Assembly (NCBI RefSeq): GCF_030409875.1
Contig: NZ_JAUFQR010000001.1
Span: forward strand, 2,604,001 to 2,668,000
Source: Chryseobacterium tructae
GTDB taxonomy: Bacteria; Bacteroidota; Bacteroidia; Flavobacteriales; Weeksellaceae
Direction of reading: 5' to 3'
DNA length: 64,000 nt
Shown here: positions 37,253-46,762 of the stretch, piece after piece
How positions within the stretch are numbered: the first letter of the stretch is position 1
Layout: every line of letters begins with the position of its first letter
The notes under the pieces: model-generated
Seen by the model: the letters and a program-made list of their open reading frames with translations, nothing else
Database searches by the model: none
Told to the model about the DNA's origin: nothing
Translations under genes and position numbers: made by a program

Positions 37253-38287
37253 CTAAGCTTTAAATTTTGTCAGTACATTATCCTTGTAGCAATAAAATTC
37301 ATGAGAGGTCTTTTTTCCTAAAACATATACTTTTTCAATACGAACTTCGTCGTAATGTTCCATGAGTATATGATACTTTTCTTTCAGATTTTCTGATAAG
37401 TCATCAGGGCGTACACTTTTTTCTATTTCTATTCCTTCATGCGCTTTATATTCCACGACCAGACGGGTTTCTCGCCAGGACATGGTATAGACATTTTTAT
37501 GCACAGTGGATGAAGAATTAATTACGATCTGATCCTGCTGAATGATCTTTCCTGAAGTACTGGTCATTAAAGTAATTCCCGAAATAACCATAGCACTATA
37601 CCCTATTTTTTTAAACAGATTCTCACTTAAATGGGGAAGAATATATTTTACCGTATAAGAAGAGACAATAGCAGCCACTGCAATCGCTATTCCCAGCCAA
37701 AGAGCTGTCTTGGAGTATAATCCTAATGAAATATAAATAACAAGCTTAATAAGGTGAAGAAACACTTCATTGGCAGCTCGGGTAGCAACAATCTCCTCTT
37801 TTTTAAGCCCGAATTTTAAATAAAAACGGTTAAAAAGAAGGCCTACAGCACCTGTAATTCCTGAAATAAAACCAGCTAAGAATCCAATAAGAGCCAAAGC
37901 TGATTTTGGATATTCCTTTTCTGTTTCTTCAATTTTATTTTTGGAAGTGAAAAGCTGTGGAAGATTGGCAATCAGAAAGAAAGCAACGATCAACTGCAGG
38001 TAATTCGGATTCACATATTTAATCAGATAAGCTCCCAACAAAACAGCCGGAATAGAAAATGGTACAAACCATAAAAATATTTTCCAATTGATATGTTTCT
38101 TAAATACAGCAATTCGGGAAGCTGAGCTTGTAAAGGTTCCGATCGTTAAAGAAAAAGGAACCAATGAAGTAGGAAGCAAAAGATTCAGGATTGGGATCAA
38201 AATAAGACTTGCACCGCCTCCACAAATAGCGCTGATCCAAAATGCAAGAATAGTTCCTGCGAATAAAAGGGCAATTTTTAAAATCAT
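37253..38287 (-). CDS. TauE/SafE-family permease with extra C-terminal domain
   Basis: A 344-residue protein. Residues ~1-255 have eight or so membrane segments with the family block ISAICGGGASLILIPIL and a second half FLAGFISGITGAVGLLF. The remaining ~90 residues are soluble, with RETRLVVEYKAHEGIEIEKSVRPDDL ... YDEVRIEKVYVLGKKTSHEFYCY, not part of the usual permease, which is ~250 residues. Family members export sulfite or organic anions. The tail may be a regulatory domain. It lies in the cluster downstream of the two-component pair. Confidence 0.85.
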   Translation of the reverse strand: MILKIALLFAGTILAFWISAICGGGASLILIPILNLLLPTSLVPFSLTIGTFTSSASRIAVFKKHINWKIFLWFVPFSIPAVLLGAYLIKYVNPNYLQLIVAFFLIANLPQLFTSKNKIEETEKEYPKSALALIGFLAGFISGITGAVGLLFNRFYLKFGLKKEEIVATRAANEVFLHLIKLVIYISLGLYSKTALWLGIAIAVAAIVSSYTVKYILPHLSENLFKKIGYSAMVISGITLMTSTSGKIIQQDQIVINSSSTVHKNVYTMSWRETRLVVEYKAHEGIEIEKSVRPDDLSENLKEKYHILMEHYDEVRIEKVYVLGKKTSHEFYCYKDNVLTKFKA

Positions 38288-38380
38288 TTCTAAATAAAAT
38301 TTACACTTCAGTACGTATATTTTCAGTACAAAGGTGCAATCCGATTTAGAATAAATTTTGAATTTTTTAGATCTTAAATG

Positions 38381-39675
38381 TTAAGAAAATGATAAACCTA
38401 TAGAGAAAATATGACGGCCATTTTCAAATCTATAATTAACGGTCCAATGATGAAATTTACAGATTTCCTGTATGATAGATAATCCTAAGCCACTTCCATT
38501 GGTATCTGCAGATAGTTTGGAAAATCTTTTAAAGAGTAAGTCTTTATTCAGTTGGTGTGTTCCAGAATTGGAAACTTCGAAAACAGAATGAGTTAACTGA
38601 AGAGAAATGACACCTCCGGAAGCCGTATGACGGATCGCATTAATAATGAGGTTATTAATCATAATTTCTGTCAAACTGCTATTGCCATTTACTTTAATGT
38701 CTGGCTGTATATTTTTCTCTACAGTAATATTTTTCTGTTCAAAATGTTCCTCCAGAATATCTATGCTTTGAAGTAACATCTGATCAAAGGAAATTGTTTC
38801 AGAATTATCAAACTGATGATTATCTATTTTGGCAAGGAGTAATAAGTTCTTATTGATTCTTGAACTTCTCGTAAGCGCTTTGTTCATGTCTTCAGCAATA
38901 CGGTATTGTTTTTCAGTAAGATCCCGGTCTTGAAGTAAAAGATCCAGTTTGTTTTTAATAATGGCAAGCGGAGTCTGTAACTCGTGAGAGGCATTTTCTG
39001 TAAATTCTTTCTGGGTTTTATAGACGGAAACATTTCGTTCAATCAGTTTATCAAGAGACTGATTAAGTTCGTCAAACTCTAAAGTATCAGAGGGCGGAAA
39101 AACGATTTTCGTCTGGCTATTAAGATTGAAAGTCTTTAATTGGTTCAATGTATCTCTAAATGGCTTCCAAATAGATGCAGAAAGCCTTCTGTTTAAATAC
39201 AAAAGTCCTATTACAATCACTGTAAAGAAGAAAACAGTGATCATGGCAATTACAGCAATGGTTTCATGAGATTCCTCAATATTGGTTTCTACGGTAAACA
39301 AGTAAGGTTTCCCTTGAATATAAACCACTTTTTTGAGACATCGGTAACGTTCTTTCTTCTGATCTGAAATAAACGGAAGATGTTTTTCAGCAATATAAAC
39401 GGTATCACTGGTTATCTGATCCGGAGAGATCCTTTCAATATCTGTTTCCGGCTGAATATGATTCCAAAGATCGATACTCTGCTCAAGCTTTCATCAGAAA
39501 GCTTTAAATGATTGAATTTATAAGCTGTTTTTTCTACAATGATCTGGTTATGTTCATCCAACTCATCTTGCCAGATTTTATCCACAACAAAGTAATACAC
39601 AGGAATACTTATCATCAGAACGATAAGAACATAGATGATAAAAGGTTTGGTGGTTTTGTTTAAAAGTGGATTCAA
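38381..39675 (-). CDS. Sensor histidine kinase (OmpR-pair type), frameshifted as read
   Basis: 431 residues after repair. TM1 is PFIIYVLIVLMISIPVYYFVV (~residue 12), followed by a short periplasmic region of ~120 residues, TM2 TIAVIAMITVFFFTVIVIGLLYL (~150), a HAMP-like linker, HisKA with FTENASHELQTPLAIIKNKLD (phospho-His) and HATPase_c (INNLIINAIRHT, GSGLGLSIIQEI). One base is missing at the AA 39485-39486; restored, the frame reads LSDESFEQSIDLWNH. The partner is the regulator upstream, 218 bp away. Confidence 0.88.
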
Positions 39676-39893
39676 ATTAATAGGTTGAGTTTAAAGTTGA
39701 TGTATTTAGAAAATGGTAGTTTATTGTAATTTGTTGCAATTTAGTATTTATTTGATTGCAATTTTATGCTTAAATAATGAGGCAATTTCTCTATTGTTTT
39801 GTCATTCGACCGAAGTAAGAAAGTTGTTTTGTAAAACATTCAAACTTTACCATCTAACAATCCAGATTCCGTCTCTATCACCTCATAATCAAT

Positions 39894-40568
39894 CTAAGCT
39901 TCCCACTTATACCCCGTTCCATAGACTGTTTTAAGATAGTGTTCACAACCTGCATCATATAACTTCTTTTTAAGGTTTTTGACATGAGCGTAAACAAAAT
40001 CATGATTATCAAGCATATCTGCAAAATCTCCGGAAAGGTGTTCTGCCAAGGTACTTTTAGAAATAACTTTATTCTTGTTTCCTATGAAATAGATCAGGAG
40101 GTCAAATTCTTTTTTGGTGAGCGCAATTGTTTCATCATTAACGGCCACTGTTTTAGCCAGAAGGTCGATCTGAAGTTCATTTTGTTTAACCACATTGGAA
40201 CTGCTGAACTGTTTTCTTCGGATAATGGAATATATCCTTGCCATAAGTTCAGAAAGATGAAAAGGTTTGGTAAGGTAATCATCAGCCCCCAGCTTCAGGC
40301 CTTCAATCTTATCATCCAAAGCATTTTTGGCCGAAATAATGATCACACCATCCTGCTTATTTTGCTTTTTTAATTCCTCCAGAATTCTGAGACCATTTCC
40401 ATCAGGAAGCATGATATCCAATAGGATACAATCATACTCGAACATTTCTATTTTACTCATGGCTTCACTAAAGGTGGCCGCATTTTCACAGAGATAATTT
40501 TCCTCAGATAAATATTCGGCGATACTTTTGGCGAGTTCGGCTTCGTCTTCAACAATTAGAATTTTCAT
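39894..40568 (-). CDS. OmpR-family response regulator
   Basis: A 224-residue regulator. The receiver (1-118) has VEDEAELA, the phospho-Asp in CILLDIMLPDG and Lys in YLTKPFHLSEL. The winged-helix DNA-binding domain follows (~128-222: ELQIDLLAKTVAVNDETIALTKKEFDLLIYF ... VYAHVKNLKKKLYD ... TVYGTGYKWEA). It forms the pair with the kinase downstream and likely controls the TauE-DUF347-receptor-PAP2 genes that follow on the same strand; this is inferred from position. Confidence 0.93.
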   Translation of the reverse strand: MKILIVEDEAELAKSIAEYLSEENYLCENAATFSEAMSKIEMFEYDCILLDIMLPDGNGLRILEELKKQNKQDGVIIISAKNALDDKIEGLKLGADDYLTKPFHLSELMARIYSIIRRKQFSSSNVVKQNELQIDLLAKTVAVNDETIALTKKEFDLLIYFIGNKNKVISKSTLAEHLSGDFADMLDNHDFVYAHVKNLKKKLYDAGCEHYLKTVYGTGYKWEA

Positions 40569-40774
40569 GGGATAAATCTATCATTAAATTTTGAAGAAAT
40601 TTTGAACTTCAAAATAAATAATCCTGAGAATAAATGTACCAAAAAAGAATTTGATTTTTGCACTATTTATCCCTCGAAAAACTTTAAAAGGATATTTTGA
40701 GGGAGTTTTTATCATATATTTCATAAATTTACACAGCAGTTTCAAATTGAGACCTGTATTAAAATTCTTCCCAG

Positions 40775-42620
40775 GTGAAAATTCACAACAAAAAAAAGTA
40801 CCTAAGTTTTCTAAAATTTAAAAGAGATTTCCAAAAATATGGATTGGAAAAAGCCCGCAGTTATGAGCTCATCCTGCATTGGCTGAATAATAGACTGAGC
40901 CGGAATCAGTTCCTTGTGCTTTCCGGAATTTTGGTAGGATGTACAGCCGGATTAGCAGGAGTGATTCTGAAAACGTTGGTGCACAACATTCACTATTTCA
41001 TTACCAATAAGGTTCATTTTGAATATCAGATCTTATTCTATATCGTTTTTCCTTTTCTAGGAATTGTCCTGACTACTTTGATTGTCCTGACATTATTTAA
41101 AGGACAAGATCGAAAAGGTATTGGTGCCATTCTTTATGAAATTGCCCAAAATTCAAGTATTGTAGCTTCCGTGAAAATGTATTCTCAGGTGATCCAAAGT
41201 GCAGTTACTGTTGGATTAGGAGGATCTGCCGGATTGGAGAGCCCATTGCGGTTACCGGAGCTGCCATTGGATCTAATTTTGCACAGACTTACAGGCTTAA
41301 TTATAAGGAACGTACCTTACTACTTGCTGCCGGAGCTACTGCCGGAATTGCATCTGCATTTAATGCTCCCATTGCTGGGATAATGTTTGCTTTTGAGATA
41401 TTGTTAACTGGTGTGGTTTTTACTGATTTTATTCCATTGGTAGTGGCAGCAGTTTGTGGAAGTCTTTTGTCCAGGATATTGCTTCAGGAGGATGTGCTTT
41501 TCAGATTTTATACCAGAGATGCCTTTAACTATAAAAACTTACCTTATTATTTAATTTTAGGTCTTGTCACTGGATTATATGCCCGATATTTTGTGATTAT
41601 TTCTCAAAAGGTAGAACATTTTATAAAAAAGCTTCAACTTTCAAAAATGCGTAAGGCCATGTTTGGAGGGGCGGTGCTTTCTTTGCTTTGTGTTCTTTTT
41701 CCGCCATTATTCGGAGAGGGATATGATACTGTGAAAGCTTTCACCAACGGAAATACGCATTCTATTATTGAAAACAGTTTTTTCAGATATTTTGAAATTG
41801 GTGATTGGACAATTATTGTCTTTTTAATATTGGTATTATTATTAAAGGCTTTTGCCACCTCATTTACCATATTCAGTGGTGGAAACGGAGGAAACTTTGC
41901 ACCCTCTCTTTTTGCTGGTGGAACATTAGGTTATTTGTTTGCCTTAATTTGTCAGCATATAGGATTTACGGATGTTCCGGTAACTAATCTTGTGCTGGTA
42001 GGAATGGCCGGAGCCATGAGTGGCGTTATGTATGCACCGCTTACTGCCATATTTCTGATTGCAGAATCTAGTTTTGGATATGATTTGTTTATCCCATTGA
42101 TGATTGTATCCATTATATCTTATCTTATTGCAAAATGGTTCTCTCCTATTTCTCCGGAACTGAAATCTCTTGCTGATGAAGGAAAGATATTTACCAATAA
42201 GCATGATAAAAACCTTCTTTTTGCCCTAAGAACTGACGATTTTATTGATAAATATTCTCAAACTATTCAGGAAAGTGCTTCTATTGCTGAGCTTTTTGAA
42301 CTGGTGAAAAACGGAAATAAAAATATTTTTGCGATAGTAGATGATTCGAGAAAGCTAAAAGGAGTCTTAACGCTGGATGATGTAAGACCTTATCTTTTTA
42401 ACAAAGAATTTGATACTTCACAAGCGGTTGTTCAGATTATGAAAACCCCGCCAGCCATAGTTCATCCGGAAAATAAACCTTTGGAAATTCTTCAAACTTT
42501 TGATGATACCGGAGTATGGAATCTTCCTGTTGTGAGTACAGGTAATGATTTATAGGGTTTATTTCCAAATCTTCTATTTTAATGAGTTATAGACAGTTGT
42601 TGAAAGATTATTCGGATTAA
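40775..42620 (+). CDS. CLC-family chloride channel/transporter with CBS domains, two frame breaks as read
   Basis: 615 residues after repair, starting with GTG. Ten or more membrane segments carry the CLC blocks GGSAGLESP (selectivity region) and GNGGNFAPSLFAGGTLGYL. A C-terminal cytosolic pair of CBS-like domains ends GNDFIGFISKSSILMSYRQLLKDYSD. Restoring a C at 41242-41244 gives ESPIAVTGAAIGSNFAQTY. Restoring a T at 42549-42551 extends the protein from 42555 to a stop at 42618-42620. It moves Cl- or exchanges it for protons; the exchanger or channel type is not decided from sequence. Confidence 0.9.
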
Positions 42621-42842
42621 TAGCTGTTGAACCAACCCGTCAAATCTATGATTTGACACCCTCTGAAGGATGGAATATCACGTCTTCAATTGTGATATTT
42701 GATGGAAATTGGAGATCATGGATTTTCAAAAACTTAAGTGTACTTCTCAAAAACAGTTAGTTGTCACTTAAAAATAAACTGAGATCCTACGGAATGACAA
42801 AGATAAATAGTCTAATTATTTATTCTTAAAATAGAGAAAAAT
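42621..42842. other. Intergenic stretch with imperfect hairpin repeat
   Basis: Self-complementary words CGTCAAATC/GATTTGAC around 42638-42656 and a GATCCTACGGAATGACA word (~42783-42799) look like parts of dispersed intergenic elements. No open frame. Confidence 0.4.
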
Positions 42843-42875
42843 AAAATCCGTTCAGCACTACACTGAACGGATTTT
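42843..42875. terminator. Bidirectional Rho-independent terminator
   Basis: Arms 42843-42855 and 42863-42875 (AAAATCCGTTCAG and its complement) form a perfect 13-bp stem, followed by T-runs on both strands. It ends the CLC gene and the convergent aldo/keto reductase gene. Confidence 0.8.
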
Positions 42876-42901
42876 TTTAATCTAATAATGATGATTGAAA
42901 A

Positions 42902-43846
42902 TTAATTGCTCACTTTAGTAAGCAAATTAATATCTTCCTGATCTAAAATAAGTTTAGGGGCATTAAATAATGTTTCAAGCTGTGAAGAACTTGTTGCACT
43001 TACAATTGGAGCAGTAATCAATGGGTTGGATAATAACCACGCCAATGCTACAGTTCCCTGATTGCTGTGATGTTTTTCACTTACCTGATCCAAAGCTTTT
43101 AATACTTCAAGGCCTTTAGGATTTAAATATTTTCTTACACCTTCTCCTCTGGCGCTTTTAGCAAGATCTGATTCATCACGATATTTTCCGGTTAAGAATC
43201 CTGCTGCTAATGACCAATAAGGAAATACGCTCAGGTCAAACTGTTCTACCAAAGGAGCATAGTTTTTCTCAAAGCCTTCTCTTTCCAATAAGTTATAATG
43301 AGGTTGTAATGCTACATATTTAGGAAGATTGTTCTTTTCAGAGGCTTCAAAAGATGCTTTTAAACGTTCAGGAGAAAGATTAGAAGCTGCAATATAACGT
43401 ACTTTTCCGGCTTTAATGATTTCATTATACGCTGAAAGTGTTTCTTCTACCGGTGTTGTATGATCATCAAAATGCGTATAATAAAGATCAATATGATCCG
43501 TCTGAAGTCTTTGCAGAGATTCGTCAACTGATTTTAGAATATGCTTTTTACTGATGTCAAATCCATGTTCCTTGGTTTCAGAGCCTACTTTAGTAGCCAA
43601 AACAATATCTTTACGGTTGTTGCGGTTTTTCATCCATTTTCCGATGATCTCTTCAGATTGTCCTCCTTTTCCATTTACCCACCATGAATAGGTATCTGCA
43701 GTATCTACAAAATTAAACCCGGCTTCAGTAAACTGATCCAGTATATCAAAGGATTGCTTTTCATCCAATGTCCATCCGAAAACATTTCCTCCAAAGTTAA
43801 TAGGAGCTACTTCTAAATCAGTGTTTTTGATCTGTCTTTTTTCCAT
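42902..43846 (-). CDS. Aldo/keto reductase
   Basis: A 314-residue NADPH-dependent oxidoreductase of the YhdN/voltage-gated potassium channel beta-like branch. The catalytic tetrad is visible: Asp and Tyr in FVDTADTYSWW, Lys in LATKVGSET and His in DLYYTHFDDHTTP. The GKVRYIAASNLSPERL and VALQPHYNLLERE blocks and ALAWLLSNP follow. Full length. It stands alone and ends at the shared terminator. Substrate unknown. Confidence 0.92.
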   Translation of the reverse strand: MEKRQIKNTDLEVAPINFGGNVFGWTLDEKQSFDILDQFTEAGFNFVDTADTYSWWVNGKGGQSEEIIGKWMKNRNNRKDIVLATKVGSETKEHGFDISKKHILKSVDESLQRLQTDHIDLYYTHFDDHTTPVEETLSAYNEIIKAGKVRYIAASNLSPERLKASFEASEKNNLPKYVALQPHYNLLEREGFEKNYAPLVEQFDLSVFPYWSLAAGFLTGKYRDESDLAKSARGEGVRKYLNPKGLEVLKALDQVSEKHHSNQGTVALAWLLSNPLITAPIVSATSSSQLETLFNAPKLILDQEDINLLTKVSN

Positions 43847-44238
43847 AAAAATAATTTTACTAACTGAAATCTAAGGTAAGGAATATTATACGGTATAACT
43901 ATTCAAAATAGCCATATGACCTATAGTTATTATAAATGGAAAAGCCGATGTCTACTCGTTTATTTTGCTGAATGCAATAATAAAAAACAGCCTTAATAAA
44001 AGGCTGCTCTATCTGAATGGCTGGATTAACGTAAAGTCGCAAGTTTTATCTCTATTGTGTATATTTTTAAGGCGCTAGAAAATCAAAGATTTTCAGAAAG
44101 GGTAACGTTGATATTTTTTTTTCACTAATGGACTAATATTTTTAACAGAACTCAATTTTATCATAGATAACATCTTTGCGCCTTAAAGCATTATGTAGGT
44201 AAAAAAACTTGCGTCTTTGCGTTTACCAACATATTTAA
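43847..44238. other. Repeat-rich intergenic stretch
   Basis: 392 bp with no convincing gene. It contains the repeat copy at 44064-44096 and a complementary GCGCCTTAAA word near 44176 that can pair with it. Confidence 0.5.
44064..44096. repeat. 33-bp dispersed repeat, copy 1
   Basis: Positions 44064-44096 match 46274-46306 with one mismatch. The second half is a palindrome (GAAAATC AAA GATTTTC). The AAGGCGC half recurs inverted near 44176. Confidence 0.75.
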
Positions 44239-46047
44239 TTATTTTTCGACCTGAGGAATTTCAAGTACCACAAGCATTTGTTTATATTCTTGAAGCTGGT
44301 GATTAATTGTCTGTAATCCCTGCTTGAAGAATGTTGATGTATTGAATAGATTTTGATAATATTCTACGCCTTCCAGCATATTCTTTTTAAATGCATTCCA
44401 TTTCTTTGTTTGAGATTGACTAATTTGTATTGATGTATTTTCGACTTCCTTTTTCAGATACTCAACATACATTTTCAACTCATTAATGAATATATTGGGG
44501 CGATTGTTATCGGGTAGAATATTTGTATTTCCATAAATATGTTTTACCATTTCCGAAAGGGAAACTTCTTTATCAAAGAAAGCAATATTAGGTCCCGGAC
44601 AGATAACCACTCCCTGTTTCTCGCCTTTAATCTCCATTCCCTGTTCCATATAGGCGGCATTCACAAGCCCAACACAAAGACAGGCTTTATCTGTAATTTC
44701 AGTCTTTTTCCTATTGAACTCTTCTGCAGAAAGGGTTTCCTTTTGAGTATAAAGTTCATTGAGCTTAATATCCTGATATTTTCTGGAAGCTGTACAGGTT
44801 CCTTCCGGAGAATATTCTTTGCTTAAGGCCAACAGCTTTTTAGGGCAAGAACTTCCATACTTTCCTTGGGCTTCTTTTTGATATTTTAATATTTCATTGG
44901 AAGTTCCCTTTATTGTATTGAAAGGTACTCCAAGAGGTGAAATCTGACTCAGATAAAAGTCTTTTTCCTTAGCCTTTAAAAGAAGATTTCTTGTTTCGGT
45001 ATCTACGGAAGTCGCTTCGGGAACAAGTAAAAATGGCGATCCCCAGCCTACACTGTCTACGTGATAATTGCTTAATAGAAATTGATGCTCTTCAGAAGTA
45101 CCCACACCTCCTTGTACGGTAATTTTCATTTCTAAAGGCTTAGAAACAGTCGGTTTCCCTTTTTGTTCTAAAGCCTTGCTCATTAAATCATGAGCCGATT
45201 GTATGAGATCACTCTTTTTCTGTCTGAATTCCTCCATGATAGGGCCTAAAAGCATTCCTTCTGTAGCAAATGCATGACCACCACAGTTCAATCCGGATTC
45301 TATTCTGTACTCAGAAACCCATAATCCTTTTTTGGCTAAAAAGTTTCCCTGTACCATGGCAGAACGGAAATCACTCACTTTAAGAATGATTTTCTTTTTC
45401 AGATATCCGTTTTCATCAGGGTAAAAATCATCGAACTCTTCCATATAACTGTACAGACGAGGATTCATTCCTGCGGACAAAACCATAGAAGAAGATAATT
45501 TACTCTTTGCAAACCCGCGGAGTGAAGCGTGTGCATCATTGTACATAACAGGAAGCTGCTCACTTTTTTTATAGTTGTCTTTATCTACTTTCGTCATGAT
45601 ATTGACATCAATGCTGCCTGGTAAAAGATTTTTTTCAATAAAGTTTTTGATGCTTTCGCTCCAATTATCTTTTTGGTTTATAATATTTTGGAGACTGTTC
45701 TTCAGATCTGAAGTATTGGGCAGTATAGCCATAAAGTCTTTCAGAGCCTCTTTATTTTTACTGATTTCCTGTTTGAAAGATTCGAATTTTTCATTCACGA
45801 TATCATCTACCATGTCCAGATAAGCAGTAATTCTTTTGGCTCTGTAATCTTCTGTTTTTGTTGAGATTCCTAAATAATCAAGATTAAACTTCTGATTATA
45901 GAAGTTCTTCATTTTTTCCAGAATCTCATCATCAATGATCGAAATCACAGAAGAAATTCCATATTGTGCGACACGGATTGGGCTGTCTATGGTATAAGCC
46001 AATCCCATCACAGGAATATGGAAATTGTGTAACGGTTTAGTTGTCAT
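44239..46047 (-). CDS. Uncharacterised 602-residue protein, FMN/TIM-barrel (nitronate monooxygenase/glutamate synthase-like)
   Basis: Not a family I can name with certainty. The N-terminus IPVMGLAYTIDSPIRVAQYGISSVISI resembles the start of nitronate-monooxygenase barrels. The later blocks GLNCGGHAFATEG and ITVQGGVGTSEEHQFLLSNYHVDSVGWGSPFLLVPEATSV match the phosphate-binding end of such FMN enzymes. Residues ~420-480 hold a Cys set (SCPKKL, GTCTAS, ACLCVG) as for an iron-sulfur cluster. A C-terminal ~100-residue coiled region follows. No signal peptide. It is alone between repeat-rich gaps. Oxidoreductase is the best guess. Confidence 0.7.
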   Translation of the reverse strand: MTTKPLHNFHIPVMGLAYTIDSPIRVAQYGISSVISIIDDEILEKMKNFYNQKFNLDYLGISTKTEDYRAKRITAYLDMVDDIVNEKFESFKQEISKNKEALKDFMAILPNTSDLKNSLQNIINQKDNWSESIKNFIEKNLLPGSIDVNIMTKVDKDNYKKSEQLPVMYNDAHASLRGFAKSKLSSSMVLSAGMNPRLYSYMEEFDDFYPDENGYLKKKIILKVSDFRSAMVQGNFLAKKGLWVSEYRIESGLNCGGHAFATEGMLLGPIMEEFRQKKSDLIQSAHDLMSKALEQKGKPTVSKPLEMKITVQGGVGTSEEHQFLLSNYHVDSVGWGSPFLLVPEATSVDTETRNLLLKAKEKDFYLSQISPLGVPFNTIKGTSNEILKYQKEAQGKYGSSCPKKLLALSKEYSPEGTCTASRKYQDIKLNELYTQKETLSAEEFNRKKTEITDKACLCVGLVNAAYMEQGMEIKGEKQGVVICPGPNIAFFDKEVSLSEMVKHIYGNTNILPDNNRPNIFINELKMYVEYLKKEVENTSIQISQSQTKKWNAFKKNMLEGVEYYQNLFNTSTFFKQGLQTINHQLQEYKQMLVVLEIPQVEK

Positions 46048-46273
46048 TATGTTTCAATAAAAGTTTTTTACTTAATGCAACTAAAAATTCTTTCAACTAA
46101 TTCACTGCTTAAAAGTATTGCTTTTTTAATTAATTATGCATTAAATAATATCTGTAATATTGAAAATATGCTAAAAATCATCTTATGCCACGGTTTGGAA
46201 TTACAAGATTAGAATGGGGTTTTTTGCTTTATTGGGGTGGCACTAAGACACAAAGATCTTTAGTGTTATGACG

Positions 46274-46306
46274 TTTTTAAGGCGCAAGAAAATCAAAGAT
46301 TTTCAG
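46274..46306. repeat. 33-bp dispersed repeat, copy 2
   Basis: One mismatch to 44064-44096, with the same internal palindrome. Confidence 0.75.
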
Positions 46307-46321
46307 TGAGTGTATACTTTA

Positions 46322-46343
46322 TTTTTGCCACGGATGCACGAAT
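46322..46343. repeat. Dispersed intergenic repeat, copy 2
   Basis: One mismatch to 37163-37184. Confidence 0.6.
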
Positions 46344-46450
46344 GTTTTTGGAATGATGTTAAGAACTATATTTTGTCATTGACTATGTTGAATCTTCGAT
46401 TGTTATTGGAATGACAAATATGACGTGTAACCTATTCCTATAAAGATCTT

Positions 46451-46483
46451 CGTCCCCCGCTAGCGCGAGCATCTTGCTCGTGC
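46451..46483 (-). repeat. REP-like element, left copy
   Basis: The complement of this GC-rich segment matches 46728-46760 (CACGAGCAAGATGCTCGCGC core). The core itself folds (GAGCA...TGCTC). It flanks the transposase remnant on its 3' side. Confidence 0.75.
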
Positions 46484-46496
46484 TAATCAAATATCT

Positions 46497-46647
46497 TTAT
46501 AAATTTACATCTATTTCCAAGATCTCCTGATAATCATCGCAATAATTTCTAGCACTACTATACTTCCACTCCCATGGTTCCATAACAAAACCACTTTCAA
46601 CGGGATTTTGATGGATATATTTCATGAAATTTATATTTTCTGCTCAT
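46497..46647 (-). pseudogene. REP-associated tyrosine transposase (RAYT/Y1_Tnp), internally deleted
   Basis: From the ATG at 46645-46647 the strand reads MSRKYKFH, the usual N-terminus of Bacteroidetes RAYT proteins. After a junction in AAATTTCATGAAA, a shifted frame reads FMKYIHQNPVESGFVMEPWE then WKYSSARNY and ends EILEIDVNL-stop, the usual C-terminus. About 100-150 middle residues, including the HUH and catalytic Tyr region, are missing, so it cannot be active. It lies between inverted REP copies. Confidence 0.82.
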
Positions 46648-46672
46648 ATTATAAAATTAAAGAATTGGGTTA

Positions 46673-46710
46673 AATAACAAAGCTAACTCATAAAAGTTAG
46701 CTTTGTTATT
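46673..46710. terminator. Perfect 16-bp stem hairpin, probable terminator
   Basis: Arms 46673-46688 and 46695-46710 (AATAACAAAGCTAACT and its complement) with a CATAAA loop; T-rich sequence follows on the plus side. It lies between the transposase remnant and the right REP. Confidence 0.6.
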
Positions 46711-46727
46711 GTTATTTCCATTTAGGA

Positions 46728-46760
46728 CACGAGCAAGATGCTCGCGCCAGCGAAGGGGGC
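46728..46760 (+). repeat. REP-like element, right copy
   Basis: Inverted partner of 46451-46483, directly downstream of the lipoprotein gene stop (46763). Confidence 0.75.
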
Positions 46761-46762
46761 TG

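Larger units (their letters stand above)
46048..46450. other. Repeat-rich intergenic stretch
   Basis: About 400 bp without an open frame. It carries the second copies of the 33-bp (46274-46306) and 22-bp (46322-46343) dispersed repeats next to each other, then an imperfect inverted GTCATT/AATGAC theme at ~46375-46425. Confidence 0.5.
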
